In this document: in pieces, positions 42,332 through 50,468 of the stretch
Layout: each line of letters starts with the position of its first letter
Position numbering within the stretch: position 1 is the stretch's first letter
Origin: Alphaproteobacteria bacterium UBA7691
Lineage (GTDB): Bacteria; Pseudomonadota; Alphaproteobacteria; Ferrovibrionales; Ferrovibrionaceae
Assembly (NCBI GenBank): GCA_002482765.1
Contig: DLGP01000096.1
Location: 1 to 64,000 of the forward strand
Direction: 5' to 3'
Length of the DNA stretch: 64,000 bases
Notes under the pieces: model-generated
Database searches by the model: none
What the model saw: only the letters and a program-made list of their open reading frames with translations
Told to the model about the DNA's origin: nothing
Position numbers and translations under genes: made by a program

Positions 42332-42970
42332 ATGGAAACGGCACAGGATCTGGCCGAGAATTACAGCAAGGCATTTAATGGCCGGATCGGTTTCGGCCGC
42401 CGGCCGGTTTTGCTGTCGATTGATTTTGTGCTGGCCTATACCACGCCAGGGGCAGCTTTGTTTGCCCAGGGTGTGGTGGATGCCGTCGCCGCCTCGGTGC
42501 CGCTTTATGCTGCGGCGCGGGCGGCTGGCGTGCCGCTGGTTTACACCCAGGTGATCTATGATGCCGAGGGTCGCAATGGCGGCGCCTTTGTCGCCAAGGT
42601 GCCTTTGCTCAAGAGCATGACCAGCGATAATCCGCTGACCCATATTGTGCCTGAATTGCCGCCCGCCGCAGCGGATACCATCCTGGTGAAGCAGTATCCC
42701 AGCGCGTTTTTCGGCACCAATCTGGCGGCGATGCTGGTGTGGATGGGCGTGGATACGCTGATCCTCACCGGCTGCTCCACCAGCGGCTGCGTGCGCGCCA
42801 CGGCGGTGGATGGCTGCTCACACGGCTTCCGTGTGATCGTGCCGGAGGAATGTGTTGGTGATCGCCATGCGGCGCCACATCAGGCCAATCTGTTTGATAT
42901 CCAGTCCAAATATGGCGATGTGGTGAGCCGCCAGGAAGTGCTGGATTATTTCGCGGCGTTGAAGCCCTGA
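42332..42970 (+). CDS. Isochorismatase-family amidohydrolase
   Basis: A 212-residue cysteine hydrolase. The D-K-C catalytic set is visible: D31 in LLSIDFVLAY, K120 in TILVKQYPSAFFGTNL, and C153 in LILTGCSTSGCVRATAVDG. This combination, with the cis-peptide-type GCSTSGCVRA loop, fits N-carbamoylsarcosine amidase, maleamate amidase and related amidases better than true isochorismatase. It probably removes ammonia (or carbamate) from an amide. It is the last plus-strand gene of the operon, and its end overlaps the converging deacetylase gene by 25 bases. Confidence 0.86.
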   Translation: METAQDLAENYSKAFNGRIGFGRRPVLLSIDFVLAYTTPGAALFAQGVVDAVAASVPLYAAARAAGVPLVYTQVIYDAEGRNGGAFVAKVPLLKSMTSDNPLTHIVPELPPAAADTILVKQYPSAFFGTNLAAMLVWMGVDTLILTGCSTSGCVRATAVDGCSHGFRVIVPEECVGDRHAAPHQANLFDIQSKYGDVVSRQEVLDYFAALKP

Positions 42971-43881
42971 TCCGGCTGCTGCGCCAGCCAGTGGCGTGCA
43001 ATCTGTTCGCGGGTGGCGATCCAGGCTTTGCTGGAACCGGCAATATGCGTCAGGATTGTTTCCAGTGCGCCGATGCGGCCGGGCCGGCCGATCATGCGCA
43101 GATGCAGGCCGATGGATAACATGCGTGGCGCGTTGCCGCCCTCGCGTGCCAGCCAGTCATAGGCATCGATGACATAGGCGGCAAAGGCGCCGCCAGTGCC
43201 GAAACGCTGCGTATTCTGGAATTGCATGTCGTTGGTGTCGAAGGCATAAGGCAGCACCAGATGCCGCTTGCCGGCCACCGGCACAAAATAGGGCAGGTCG
43301 TCGTTATAGGCGTCGCTGTCGTAGAGAAAATTGCCGGCTTCCACCAGCAGTCGCCTTGTGTTGGGCGAGGATGCCGAGCGGGTGTGCCAGCCACGCGGCG
43401 GCTGCCCGGTGGCAGCCTGGATCGCCTGCACGGTCTTGGCGATACGGGCGCGTTCCTCGGCCTCAGCCAGATCGGCATGGCTTTCCCAGCGCCAGCCATG
43501 CGCGGAAACCTCATGCCCGCGCCGCACCGCATCCTGCGCCAGCAGCGGCGAGCGCTGCACAGCCAGGCCGCAGGCACTGACCGTAGCCTTGGCATCATAG
43601 CGATCAAACAGGTCCATAACGCGCCACCAGGCGGCGCGGGTGCCATATTCAAAATGGCTTTCGATACAGGGATCGCGGCCATCCAGCAGGTGCACCACCT
43701 CGTAGATCGCCTCGTTATGCGCGTCGCCGCCCGATACAGTATATTCGGCGCCTTCCTCAAAATTGATCACAAAGGATACCGCCACGGCGCGATTGCCGGG
43801 CCAGCGGATCGCCGGTGGCTGGCCGCCATAGCCGATCAGGTCGCGGGCTGGGAAAATCTGGGTATTGCTCAAATCGGCCAA
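42946..43881 (-). CDS. Polysaccharide-deacetylase-family hydrolase, PuuE/allantoinase-like
   Basis: A 311-residue NodB-homology enzyme. AVAVSFVINFEEGAEYTVSGGD is the first motif (E/D replaced form), LMDLFDRYDAKATVSACGLAVQRSP resembles the family core, and GHEVSAHGWRWESHADLAEAEE is the metal-binding H-x-x-H-type region with the HGWRW typical of PuuE-type allantoinases and cyclic imide hydrolases. This group opens cyclic ureides or imides rather than sugars. It is transcribed with the second ABC importer, three bases after its permease gene. Confidence 0.84.
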   Translation of the reverse strand: MADLSNTQIFPARDLIGYGGQPPAIRWPGNRAVAVSFVINFEEGAEYTVSGGDAHNEAIYEVVHLLDGRDPCIESHFEYGTRAAWWRVMDLFDRYDAKATVSACGLAVQRSPLLAQDAVRRGHEVSAHGWRWESHADLAEAEERARIAKTVQAIQAATGQPPRGWHTRSASSPNTRRLLVEAGNFLYDSDAYNDDLPYFVPVAGKRHLVLPYAFDTNDMQFQNTQRFGTGGAFAAYVIDAYDWLAREGGNAPRMLSIGLHLRMIGRPGRIGALETILTHIAGSSKAWIATREQIARHWLAQQPDQGFNAAK

Positions 43882-43883
43882 GC

Positions 43884-44684
43884 TCAGTCTCCGGTTCCGG
43901 CCATGCGGTTGAGGCCAACAAATTTCTCACCCAGCAGCAACAGCAGCAGGGTGGCGGCCAGGATCAGGGTGGAAAGCGCGGCCAGGGTTGGATCGGGGGC
44001 TTCCTCGATATATTGCAGCAGCTTGATCGGCAGGGTTTTGGTGCGCGCATCGGTGAGGAAAATCGAGATCGGGTAATTGTCGAACGAGGCCAGGAAGGCG
44101 AAGAAGCCGGCGGTGAAAAACGCCGGGGCCAATGCCGGCACCATCACCTTGGTGATGGCGGCGGGAAAGCTGCAACCCAGGCAGCGCGCCGCATCAATCA
44201 GGGTGAAATCAAAGCGCGACAGGCCGGCCAGCATGGTGCGCGCCACATAGGGCAGGGTGATGATCAGATGCGCCAGCAGCAGCGCCGGATGCGCAGCGGT
44301 GAGGCCGGCCATGCGGAAGAATTGCAGCAGCGCAATGCCGATCACCAGGCCGGGCAGCATCAGCGGCGAAACCAGCAGGGCGGTAAGCAGATCAGTGCCG
44401 GGCAGGCGGCCGCGCTGAATGCCGATGGCGGCCAGGGTGCCGAGCACCAGCGCAGCAAAGGTGGATAGCGCAGCGATTTCCAACGTCAGTAGCAGCGCCG
44501 GCCAGAAGCCATCCAGCCGACCGATGCGGGCATACCAGCGCAGCGACAGATCGCCGCTGGGCAGATCAAAAACCGGTGTGGGCGAAAAGCTGGTGCCGAC
44601 AATCACCAGCAAAGGCGCTAGCAGGAAAACCGCTGCCAGCAGGATGCAGGCAATGCAGATGCCGATGGCGATGCGGCCGATCAT
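43884..44684 (-). CDS. ABC transporter permease (PotC-like), second importer
   Basis: A 266-residue polytopic membrane protein with helix IGICIACILLAAVFLLAPLLVIVG at the start, an FDLPSGDLSLRWYARIG loop and the EAA-type segment LIDAARCLGCSFPAAITKVMVPALAPAFFTAGFF, then SFDNYPISIFLTDARTKTLPIKLLQYI. ATG 44684 follows GGGAGG. It is the second permease of the minus-strand importer, 16 bases after the first, and is followed by the deacetylase gene. Confidence 0.87.
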   Translation of the reverse strand: MIGRIAIGICIACILLAAVFLLAPLLVIVGTSFSPTPVFDLPSGDLSLRWYARIGRLDGFWPALLLTLEIAALSTFAALVLGTLAAIGIQRGRLPGTDLLTALLVSPLMLPGLVIGIALLQFFRMAGLTAAHPALLLAHLIITLPYVARTMLAGLSRFDFTLIDAARCLGCSFPAAITKVMVPALAPAFFTAGFFAFLASFDNYPISIFLTDARTKTLPIKLLQYIEEAPDPTLAALSTLILAATLLLLLLGEKFVGLNRMAGTGD

Positions 44685-44700
44685 GGTTGTGCCTCCCGCT

Positions 44701-45537
44701 TCATGCGCGTGGCTTGCCCAGCTTGCCGCTGAGCAGCACCACGGCCAGGGCAATCGCCAGCAGTACCGCCCCGGCCGCGGCGCCGAAGGCCGGTTCGCGG
44801 GTGAGCAGGAAGGATTTGGCGATCAGGGTGGGCAGGGTCTGGTAGCGTTCGCCCATCAGCAGGGTAGGCACCACATAGGCGGAAACAGCGAGCGAGAATA
44901 CCAGCGCGGTGCCGGCGATGATGCCGGGCAGGCTGAGCGGCAGCGTAACACGCAGGAAACACGATAGCGGCGGTGCACCGAGTGTGGCGGCGGCTTCGCC
45001 CAGGCGGCGGTCGATCTGCGCCACCACGGCATAAACCGACAGGATCATGAAGGGCAGGAAGATGTTCACGGCGCCGACGATCAGCGCGGTTTCGGTGAAG
45101 ATCAGGCGGATCGGCTCGTCGATGATATGCAGCGCTTGCAGGGTCTTGTTCACCACGCCGGTGGAGCGCAGCAGCACGGTCCAGGCAAAGGCTTTGACAA
45201 TCACGCCAATCGAGAGCGGCAGGAACAGCGTGAGCAGCAAGGCGCTGCGCAGGCCACCGCGCAGATAGGTGAGGCCGAAGGCGGCGGGATAGCCGATCAG
45301 AAAGGCAAACAGCGTGGTGAGGCCGGCGAATTTCAGCGAATTCCAGATGATGCCCAGGTAATAGCCATCGCCCAGCAGCTTGCCATAGGCGGCCAGGCTC
45401 AAACCCTGCGGCCCGGACAGGCTGACCGGCAGCAGCAAGGCCAGCGGCAGCACAAACAGGCCAGCCAGCGGCACCAGAGCCGGCAGCAGCAGGCCGAGGC
45501 TGGGCAGTTTTTCCGAGCGGGTGAGCCAGGCGATCAT
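44701..45537 (-). CDS. ABC transporter permease (PotB-like), second importer
   Basis: A 278-residue permease. SLGLLLPALVPLAGLFVLPLALLLPVSLSG gives the first membrane helices. The EAA loop is DRRLGEAAATLGAPPLSCFLRVTLPLSLPGIIAG, and SAYVVPTLLMGERYQTLPTLIA is the usual segment following it. ATG 45537 overlaps the end of the ATPase gene by four bases. It pairs with the gene just downstream. Confidence 0.87.
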   Translation of the reverse strand: MIAWLTRSEKLPSLGLLLPALVPLAGLFVLPLALLLPVSLSGPQGLSLAAYGKLLGDGYYLGIIWNSLKFAGLTTLFAFLIGYPAAFGLTYLRGGLRSALLLTLFLPLSIGVIVKAFAWTVLLRSTGVVNKTLQALHIIDEPIRLIFTETALIVGAVNIFLPFMILSVYAVVAQIDRRLGEAAATLGAPPLSCFLRVTLPLSLPGIIAGTALVFSLAVSAYVVPTLLMGERYQTLPTLIAKSFLLTREPAFGAAAGAVLLAIALAVVLLSGKLGKPRA

Positions 45538-46661
45538 GCAGCGGGCGCCGGATCGGGATAGACAAAGGTTTGCGCCACCGGCCAATGCAGCGTGATGTTT
45601 TCGCCTTCCGCCGGCACGTTGCTGCCGCCGGCCAGTTGCGCCACCACGCGGGCGCCGTTGCCGGTATCGATATGCAGCATGCTATGCGCGCCATGGAACA
45701 CGATGGTTTCCAGGCGGCCCTGGATGGCATTGCTCTCGGCCGGCTGGGCCGGCGCACCGGGGCGCAGATATTCCGGCCGCACCGCCACCACCACCGCCGA
45801 GCCGGGGCTGAAATTTGCCGCAGCCAGTATCGGCCCGGCCGGGGTTTGCACAATCACGCGGCCAGGTTCCGGCACGGCGGCAACCTGGCCCTTGAGCTGG
45901 GTGGATTGGCCGATGAAGCCCATGGCAAACAGGCTGGCCGGCGCGGCATAGATGGTTTTCGGATCGGCATATTGCTCGATGCGGCCGCCATGCATCACGG
46001 CGATGCGATCCGACATGGTGAGCGCTTCATCCTGATCGTGGGTGACAAAAATCGCCGTGGTGCCGATCTGGCGCAGCAGGCGGCGCAGTTCCACCTGCAT
46101 TTCCTCGCGCAGATTGCGGTCCAGTGCGCTTAATGCCTCGTCAAACAGGATTACGCTTGGCTGCACCGCCAGGGCGCGGGCCAGGGCCACGCGCTGCTGC
46201 TGGCCGCCGGACAGGGCCGAGATCGGCCGTTCGGCCAGATGCGCCAGATGCACCAGGCCAAGATAGCGCAAGACGGTTTCCTGAATGGTATCAGCGGCCA
46301 CGCCTTGCTGGCGCAGCCCGAAGGCGACATTGCCGGCAACGCTGAGATGCGGAAACAGCGCGTAATTCTGAAACACCACGCCCACTTGCCGCTTATGCGG
46401 CGGCAGCCGGGTGACATCGCGGCCATCGATCAGGATCTGCCCGCTATCGGGCAGCACCAGGCCGGCAATGGCGCGCAGCAGGGTGGTTTTGCCGCAACCC
46501 GAAGGGCCAAGCAGCGTGACCAGTTCGCCGGCCTTCACCGCAAGGTCCACCCGGTCGAGCACAATCGCCGGGCCGTAGCGTTTGGAGGCGCCCTGCACCA
46601 GCAATTCCGCCGCCTTGCCGCCTGTTGTGCCCTTGCTGGCCATGCCCTGGCTACCCATCAT
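45534..46661 (-). CDS. ABC transporter ATP-binding protein, second importer
   Basis: About 375 residues. Walker A is GPSGCGKTTL, followed by VGVVFQNYALFPHLSVAGNVAFGL, signature [15 protein letters not shown], Walker B VILFDEALSALD (the usual Pro is Ala in EALSALD) and FVTHDQDEALTMSDR. A TOBE domain follows (FIGQSTQLKGQVAAV ... VVVAVRPEYL). Start codons at 46661, 46658 and 46643 are all possible; the last has AGG close by. It lies seven bases after the binding-protein gene. Confidence 0.88.
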   Translation of the reverse strand: MMGSQGMASKGTTGGKAAELLVQGASKRYGPAIVLDRVDLAVKAGELVTLLGPSGCGKTTLLRAIAGLVLPDSGQILIDGRDVTRLPPHKRQVGVVFQNYALFPHLSVAGNVAFGLRQQGVAADTIQETVLRYLGLVHLAHLAERPISALSGGQQQRVALARALAVQPSVILFDEALSALDRNLREEMQVELRRLLRQIGTTAIFVTHDQDEALTMSDRIAVMHGGRIEQYADPKTIYAAPASLFAMGFIGQSTQLKGQVAAVPEPGRVIVQTPAGPILAAANFSPGSAVVVAVRPEYLRPGAPAQPAESNAIQGRLETIVFHGAHSMLHIDTGNGARVVAQLAGGSNVPAEGENITLHWPVAQTFVYPDPAPAA

Positions 46662-46668
46662 GGCCGGC

Positions 46669-47736
46669 TCACAGCAATTCGCGGTTCCAGCGCTCAATCC
46701 AGCCGGCGCGGCCCTTGGCGAAATGTGCCCAATCCGGCGCAAACAACGTGGTGGCATCGGGGAAGCCGGCCGGCTTGGTGGCGGCGGGATTGACCGGCGC
46801 CACAAAAGCCTTGGCCGCCAGCACGCTTTGCACTTCCGGGCTGAGGAATGCTTCCAGCGCCGCATCGGCCAGCGCACCGCCGGGTGCGTTCTTCACTTTG
46901 GCCAGGCCCGATGGCATGGCAAAGCCACCTTCCTTGGGGATCGCCAGATCAATCGGCGAGCCATCCGCCTTGCGGATCAGCGTGTAGGCCGAGAATTGCC
47001 CGGCGATCAGCGACGCCTCGCCCTGTTCCAGCAGGTTTATCGCCTGCGGCGCATTGGTGTAGATGGTGAGCAGGTTGGGCTTCAGGCTTTTCAGCTTGTT
47101 GAAGCCGGCCTCGATCTCGTATTGCGCTTCCTTGAACGGCTTGCCGGTTTCCAGATGCGCCGCCACCAGCAGGGTCCAGTAGCCCTCGGTGTTGTTCAGC
47201 GACGGCACGATGATGCGGCCCTTGTTGCCGGCATCCCACAAGGCGGTCCAGGAGCTTGGCGGGGTTTTCAGCCGGCTGCTGTTAAAGGCGATGCCGGCCC
47301 AGGGCTGCTGGTAATTCACCCATAGCGCATCGCGATGCACGGCGGCGGGATTGATCTTGCCGATGGTCGGCACGGCGCCGATGCCCATCTTCACGATCAA
47401 ATCCTGCTCGGCCGCGGCGATCATCACCGGATCGTCCATCACCACCACCGACATTTTCGGCGCCGCCTTGTCGGCCTGCATCTTTTGCAGATTGGTCAGC
47501 GAATTGGTGCCTTCATACAGAATCTTGGCGCCGATCTGCTTTTCCATCAGCGGAAAGATATCGGCGTTGAAATACTTGGCGGCGCCGGCCGGGCCACCGA
47601 TCACGATCTCCTTCGGCTGGGCGCGCAGCAGGCCGGGCGCAGCGGTGAAGCCCAGCGAAGCACCGCCCAGCGCCGCGCCACCGGCGGCCAGGCTGCGCTT
47701 CAGCATTGTCCTGCGGGAAATCTGCTTGTTGGTCAT
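46669..47736 (-). CDS. ABC transporter substrate-binding protein, second importer
   Basis: A 355-residue binding protein with a twin-arginine-type leader MTNKQISRRTMLKRSLAAGG. Mature features are IVIGGPAGAAKYFNADIFPLMEKQIGAKILYEGTNSLTNLQKMQADK, KMSVVVMDDPVMIAAAEQDL and the C-terminal FAKGRAGWIERWNRELL. It is of the same polyamine/opine/iron class as the binding protein at 36202-37278 but is clearly diverged from it, so the two importers are probably not simple copies. ATG 47736 is followed by the Tat motif and preceded by AAGG. Confidence 0.87.
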   Translation of the reverse strand: MTNKQISRRTMLKRSLAAGGAALGGASLGFTAAPGLLRAQPKEIVIGGPAGAAKYFNADIFPLMEKQIGAKILYEGTNSLTNLQKMQADKAAPKMSVVVMDDPVMIAAAEQDLIVKMGIGAVPTIGKINPAAVHRDALWVNYQQPWAGIAFNSSRLKTPPSSWTALWDAGNKGRIIVPSLNNTEGYWTLLVAAHLETGKPFKEAQYEIEAGFNKLKSLKPNLLTIYTNAPQAINLLEQGEASLIAGQFSAYTLIRKADGSPIDLAIPKEGGFAMPSGLAKVKNAPGGALADAALEAFLSPEVQSVLAAKAFVAPVNPAATKPAGFPDATTLFAPDWAHFAKGRAGWIERWNRELL

Positions 47737-47817
47737 GCCCTTGGCCTTTCCTTGCCTTGCCCTGTTTTGCTTGCGCCAGCCGGCGCCATGCAAGACGCTA
47801 CGCAAAGCTTGTGCCAA

Positions 47818-47931
47818 ATGTGCACAATTTGTATAAGCAATTGCGAAACATGGCGTTTCACTTTTCGCCGGCCAAGTCCCGCGAAAATCCCCAGGCAATA
47901 TTGTGCACAAAATATTCACGATTGTGCACAT
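47818..47931. promoter_or_regulatory. Three WTGTGCACAW operator sites between divergent genes
   Basis: Ten-base palindromic sites ATGTGCACAA (47818-47827), TTGTGCACAA (47901-47910, perfect) and TTGTGCACAT (47922-47931) lie between the binding-protein gene (minus) and the GntR gene (plus). The centres of sites 2 and 3 are 21 bases apart, two helical turns; site 1 is 83 bases from site 2. This fits cooperative binding and possibly looping by the adjacent GntR regulator to control both directions. Confidence 0.65.
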
Positions 47932-47941
47932 TTCTTGAGCG

Positions 47942-48676
47942 ATGCAGGGCAGAGACGTGAAACAGCGGCCGAAACCAGCAGCCAGGCAGCGCAGCATAAA
48001 GAAAACCGCGACGAGCATCGACGAGGCGATCTATGCCCGCATCGCCGATGCCATCCTGCATGGCCGGCTCAAGGCTGGCACCAAGCTGCCCGAACAGCGG
48101 CTGGCGGCGTTGTTTGGTGTGTCGCGCGAGCGTATCCGCAAATTGCTGCATCGCCTGGCCGCCGAGCGCCGGCTTGAAATCATCCCCAATCGCGGCTGTT
48201 TTGTGCCCCGGCCCAGTGTGGAGGATGTGCGCATGGTTTATGAGGCGCATCGGGTGTTTGAGGCCGGCATCATCGAGCAATTGCTGCGCGTGCTGAACGA
48301 CAATATCCTGGCCGCGCTCGAGCAGCATCTCGCCGCCGAACGCGTCGCCGCTCAGCGGGGCGATCGCGCCGCCTCGGTGCGGCTTTCCGGTGCCTTCCAC
48401 CTGCTGCTGGCGGATTCGCTCGGCAATGCTGAATTGTCGCGTTTCCTGCGTGAATTGCTCAGCCGCTCATCGCTGATGGTCTCGGTCTACGAACCGGCAC
48501 AGGCCTCGCTCTGCGCCGTCGACGAACATGGCGCTATCGTCGCCGCGCTACGCGCCCGCAATCTCGAAGCCGCATTGCGGCTCTCGCGCGATCATTTCAG
48601 CCATATCGAAAACCGCCTCAACCTCAACCGCGACCCGGTGCAGGAACCTGACTTGGCCGTGATTTTCGGCGGGTGA
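47942..48676 (+). CDS. GntR-family regulator (FCD subfamily), divergent from the second importer
   Basis: 244 residues. The N-terminal winged HTH is SIDEAIYARIADAILHGRLKAGTKLPEQRLAALFGVSRERIRKLLHRLAAERRLEIIPNRGCFVPRPS. The C-terminal FCD-type helical domain includes DVRMVYEAHRVFEAGIIEQLLR and HLLLADSLGNAELSRFLREL ... AVDEHGAIVAALRARNLEAALRLSRDHFSHIE. An alternative GTG start lies at 47957. The 205-base spacer to the divergent importer contains three matching palindromes, the probable operators. Confidence 0.88.
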   Translation: MQGRDVKQRPKPAARQRSIKKTATSIDEAIYARIADAILHGRLKAGTKLPEQRLAALFGVSRERIRKLLHRLAAERRLEIIPNRGCFVPRPSVEDVRMVYEAHRVFEAGIIEQLLRVLNDNILAALEQHLAAERVAAQRGDRAASVRLSGAFHLLLADSLGNAELSRFLRELLSRSSLMVSVYEPAQASLCAVDEHGAIVAALRARNLEAALRLSRDHFSHIENRLNLNRDPVQEPDLAVIFGG

Positions 48677-48699
48677 GGGGCGGGCATCGTCATAAGTCT

Positions 48700-49340
48700 A
48701 AACGTGCTGCCCTAGCCAAAAGGCATGATCGGACCAGCGCGCTTCTGCCGAATAAAGCGCCTGCCGTCGTTCGAAATAGATCGCTGAGACGCGCGCCAGT
48801 TCCGCTGCATAAACGTCGGCGTCCGACTGCGCCAGGATCGCCTCGGCGGCGGGATGCGCAGCGGCCCTGTCCGGCGATCGGATCGAATGCCAGTGCAGCA
48901 TCGCCGAACGCGAACCAGCCCGGCCTGCTGGGAGTGGTGGCAAAAAGGCTGCGGGCATCGCGGCTCAACAGCGCGCCCTATCATGTCAGCCTGCCAAGAC
49001 AGGCGGCGAGATGCGGCGCGGCGGCCAGCAGAACGGCGCGTGTGGCCACGCAGCCGCACGACCGCTTCGGGCCGGGTATGATAGCCGATGGCCTAGCTAT
49101 TATCGGCCCGTTTGCCGGCATAGAGCTAGCCATCGGGCAGGGCATCGATAAAGGTTCGCTCCATCGCGGCGTTTTTCTCTGGCCATGCGGCCTGATAAAG
49201 TGCGACGAGCGGCGCCCCGTGTTAGCTGGGCTGGCCGAGCAGCCGCGCCGAACGCCCGGCGGCATCAATCATGATCGGCGCGCGAACCGGCGGACCCGTA
49301 TCGTCGTCGACAATCCACTGCCCGTCGCGTCGTTCAAACG
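48700..49340 (-). pseudogene. Decayed FAD-dependent oxidoreductase (LodB/halogenase-like)
   Basis: Homology to an FAD-dependent monooxygenase/halogenase-type protein is spread over several minus-strand frames. FAFGDAALAFDPIAGQG, the family's FAD-closing motif, is in one frame near 48880-48930. The continuation HPAAEAILAQSDADVYAAELARVSAIYFERRQALY is in another frame, and upstream segments MIDAAGRSARLLGQPS and ALYQAAWPEKNAAMERTFIDALPDG are interrupted by in-frame stop codons. At least two frameshifts and two or three stops are needed to read the whole. The gene is therefore dead. It marks the left edge of the accessory region. Confidence 0.75.
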
Positions 49341-49463
49341 ACGCCCCAAAGCACCGATCACCGGCGCCAGCTATGCGCAAAGCTGGGAATATCCGGAGCG
49401 ATCAGACAGTCTTATAAAAAAGAGAGATGGAAGTCGGGCGCAATCAATCAAAGGATATCCAGT

Positions 49464-50150
49464 ATGCCGCATTTTCTGTTCGATATTGATGCCAATGGTA
49501 AGATCAGCCAAATGTTCAAGGATGAGGAGTCCCATCAGGGTGATCTAAAACTTGAGCAGTTGTTCAGCGTCGTTACGATCTATTTCAAGCTCGCTGCTCT
49601 CAACCTTGATCAGATGGATCAACAAGAGCAAAGCGAACTGCGCCGCCAATACGGCCTACAATCGTTTTTAATGAGCCTCACCGGTTTAGAAGCCTTTACC
49701 AATACCTTCTTCCATCATCGAGGGTTGGAATTAGGAGATGACGCGATCCTAAGGCGCGTTGAGCAAAGTCACGGTTCTCTTTCACAAAAAATACGGGAAT
49801 TAATCACATTGACATTCGATCAGCCAATCCAGGACCAAGATCAGCTGATTGATCAAATATTCACGCTTTCTCGCATTCGCAATGAGATAGTCCATCCACG
49901 ATGGATACCTTCGTCTTTGACAATACCGGGAAATATTACCGTTCACGGACTTGTGGAGAACAGACAGGCGTTATTCGAGAATCAGCAGCTTTGCCGGGAG
50001 GCCCTATTCTGGTGCTTGCTAGTGATCGCAAGGATAGCTAAGGCAGTAGGAAATGAAGATGTTAGCGGATTCATGTTTCACTGGACAGCCAACTATGGCT
50101 TGACGCTCCAGATTATTCTTGGAGAGCTCAGTCTTCCTGTCAGTCAATAA
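49464..50150 (+). CDS. HEPN-like protein, 228 aa
   Basis: An all-helical protein of unknown family, noticeably more A+T-rich than the chromosomal genes to its left. LSRIRNEIVHPRW contains an R-x4-H arrangement (RNEIVH), which is the catalytic motif of HEPN ribonucleases, and YGLQSFLMSLTGLEAFTNTFF precedes it as a long helix. HEPN proteins are common in toxin-antitoxin and defence systems, but no MNT nucleotidyltransferase partner is adjacent. AAGGATATCCAGT gives a ribosome-binding site. The HEPN assignment is a motif-level suggestion. Confidence 0.55.
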   Translation: MPHFLFDIDANGKISQMFKDEESHQGDLKLEQLFSVVTIYFKLAALNLDQMDQQEQSELRRQYGLQSFLMSLTGLEAFTNTFFHHRGLELGDDAILRRVEQSHGSLSQKIRELITLTFDQPIQDQDQLIDQIFTLSRIRNEIVHPRWIPSSLTIPGNITVHGLVENRQALFENQQLCREALFWCLLVIARIAKAVGNEDVSGFMFHWTANYGLTLQIILGELSLPVSQ

Positions 50151-50186
50151 TTATAAGATGGTTTTTAGAAGAATTTTGTATTTTAC

Positions 50187-50308
50187 TGTCGGAAACCACG
50201 TTAGTTGACAATTTTCGGGCCGATTCCGGCGAGTCGTACCGAGTCGGATGACAATTTATCACCATCTTTTCTGACAACTTCCGGCAAAAGAACCGTCTTT
50301 CCTGACAA
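50187..50308 (+). repeat. TGACAA-type short repeats, possible old transposon end
   Basis: TGTCGG at 50187 is followed by four TGACAA boxes at 50206, 50249, 50272 and 50303, several extended as TGACAATTT or TGACAACTTCCGG. Clustered TGTC/TGACA repeats of this kind are found at the ends of Tn7/Tn5053-like (TniA/TnsB) transposons. No tni or tns genes are in the window, so this would be a remnant. It occupies most of the 318-base gap between the HEPN-like gene and the HTH gene. Confidence 0.35.
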
Positions 50309-50468
50309 TACCTGTATTTGACCGAGCACCGGCCTGGAAACTGCCCTCAGCCCAGACTTTATAGATCCAGTCCCCGGGGCGAGTTCATGGCACAATGCGG
50401 CCCAGACGGGGGCCGGCGGCTTGCCCCAACGACCGCCCGGCACCAGGGGAACCACCTGCAGGTATGCC

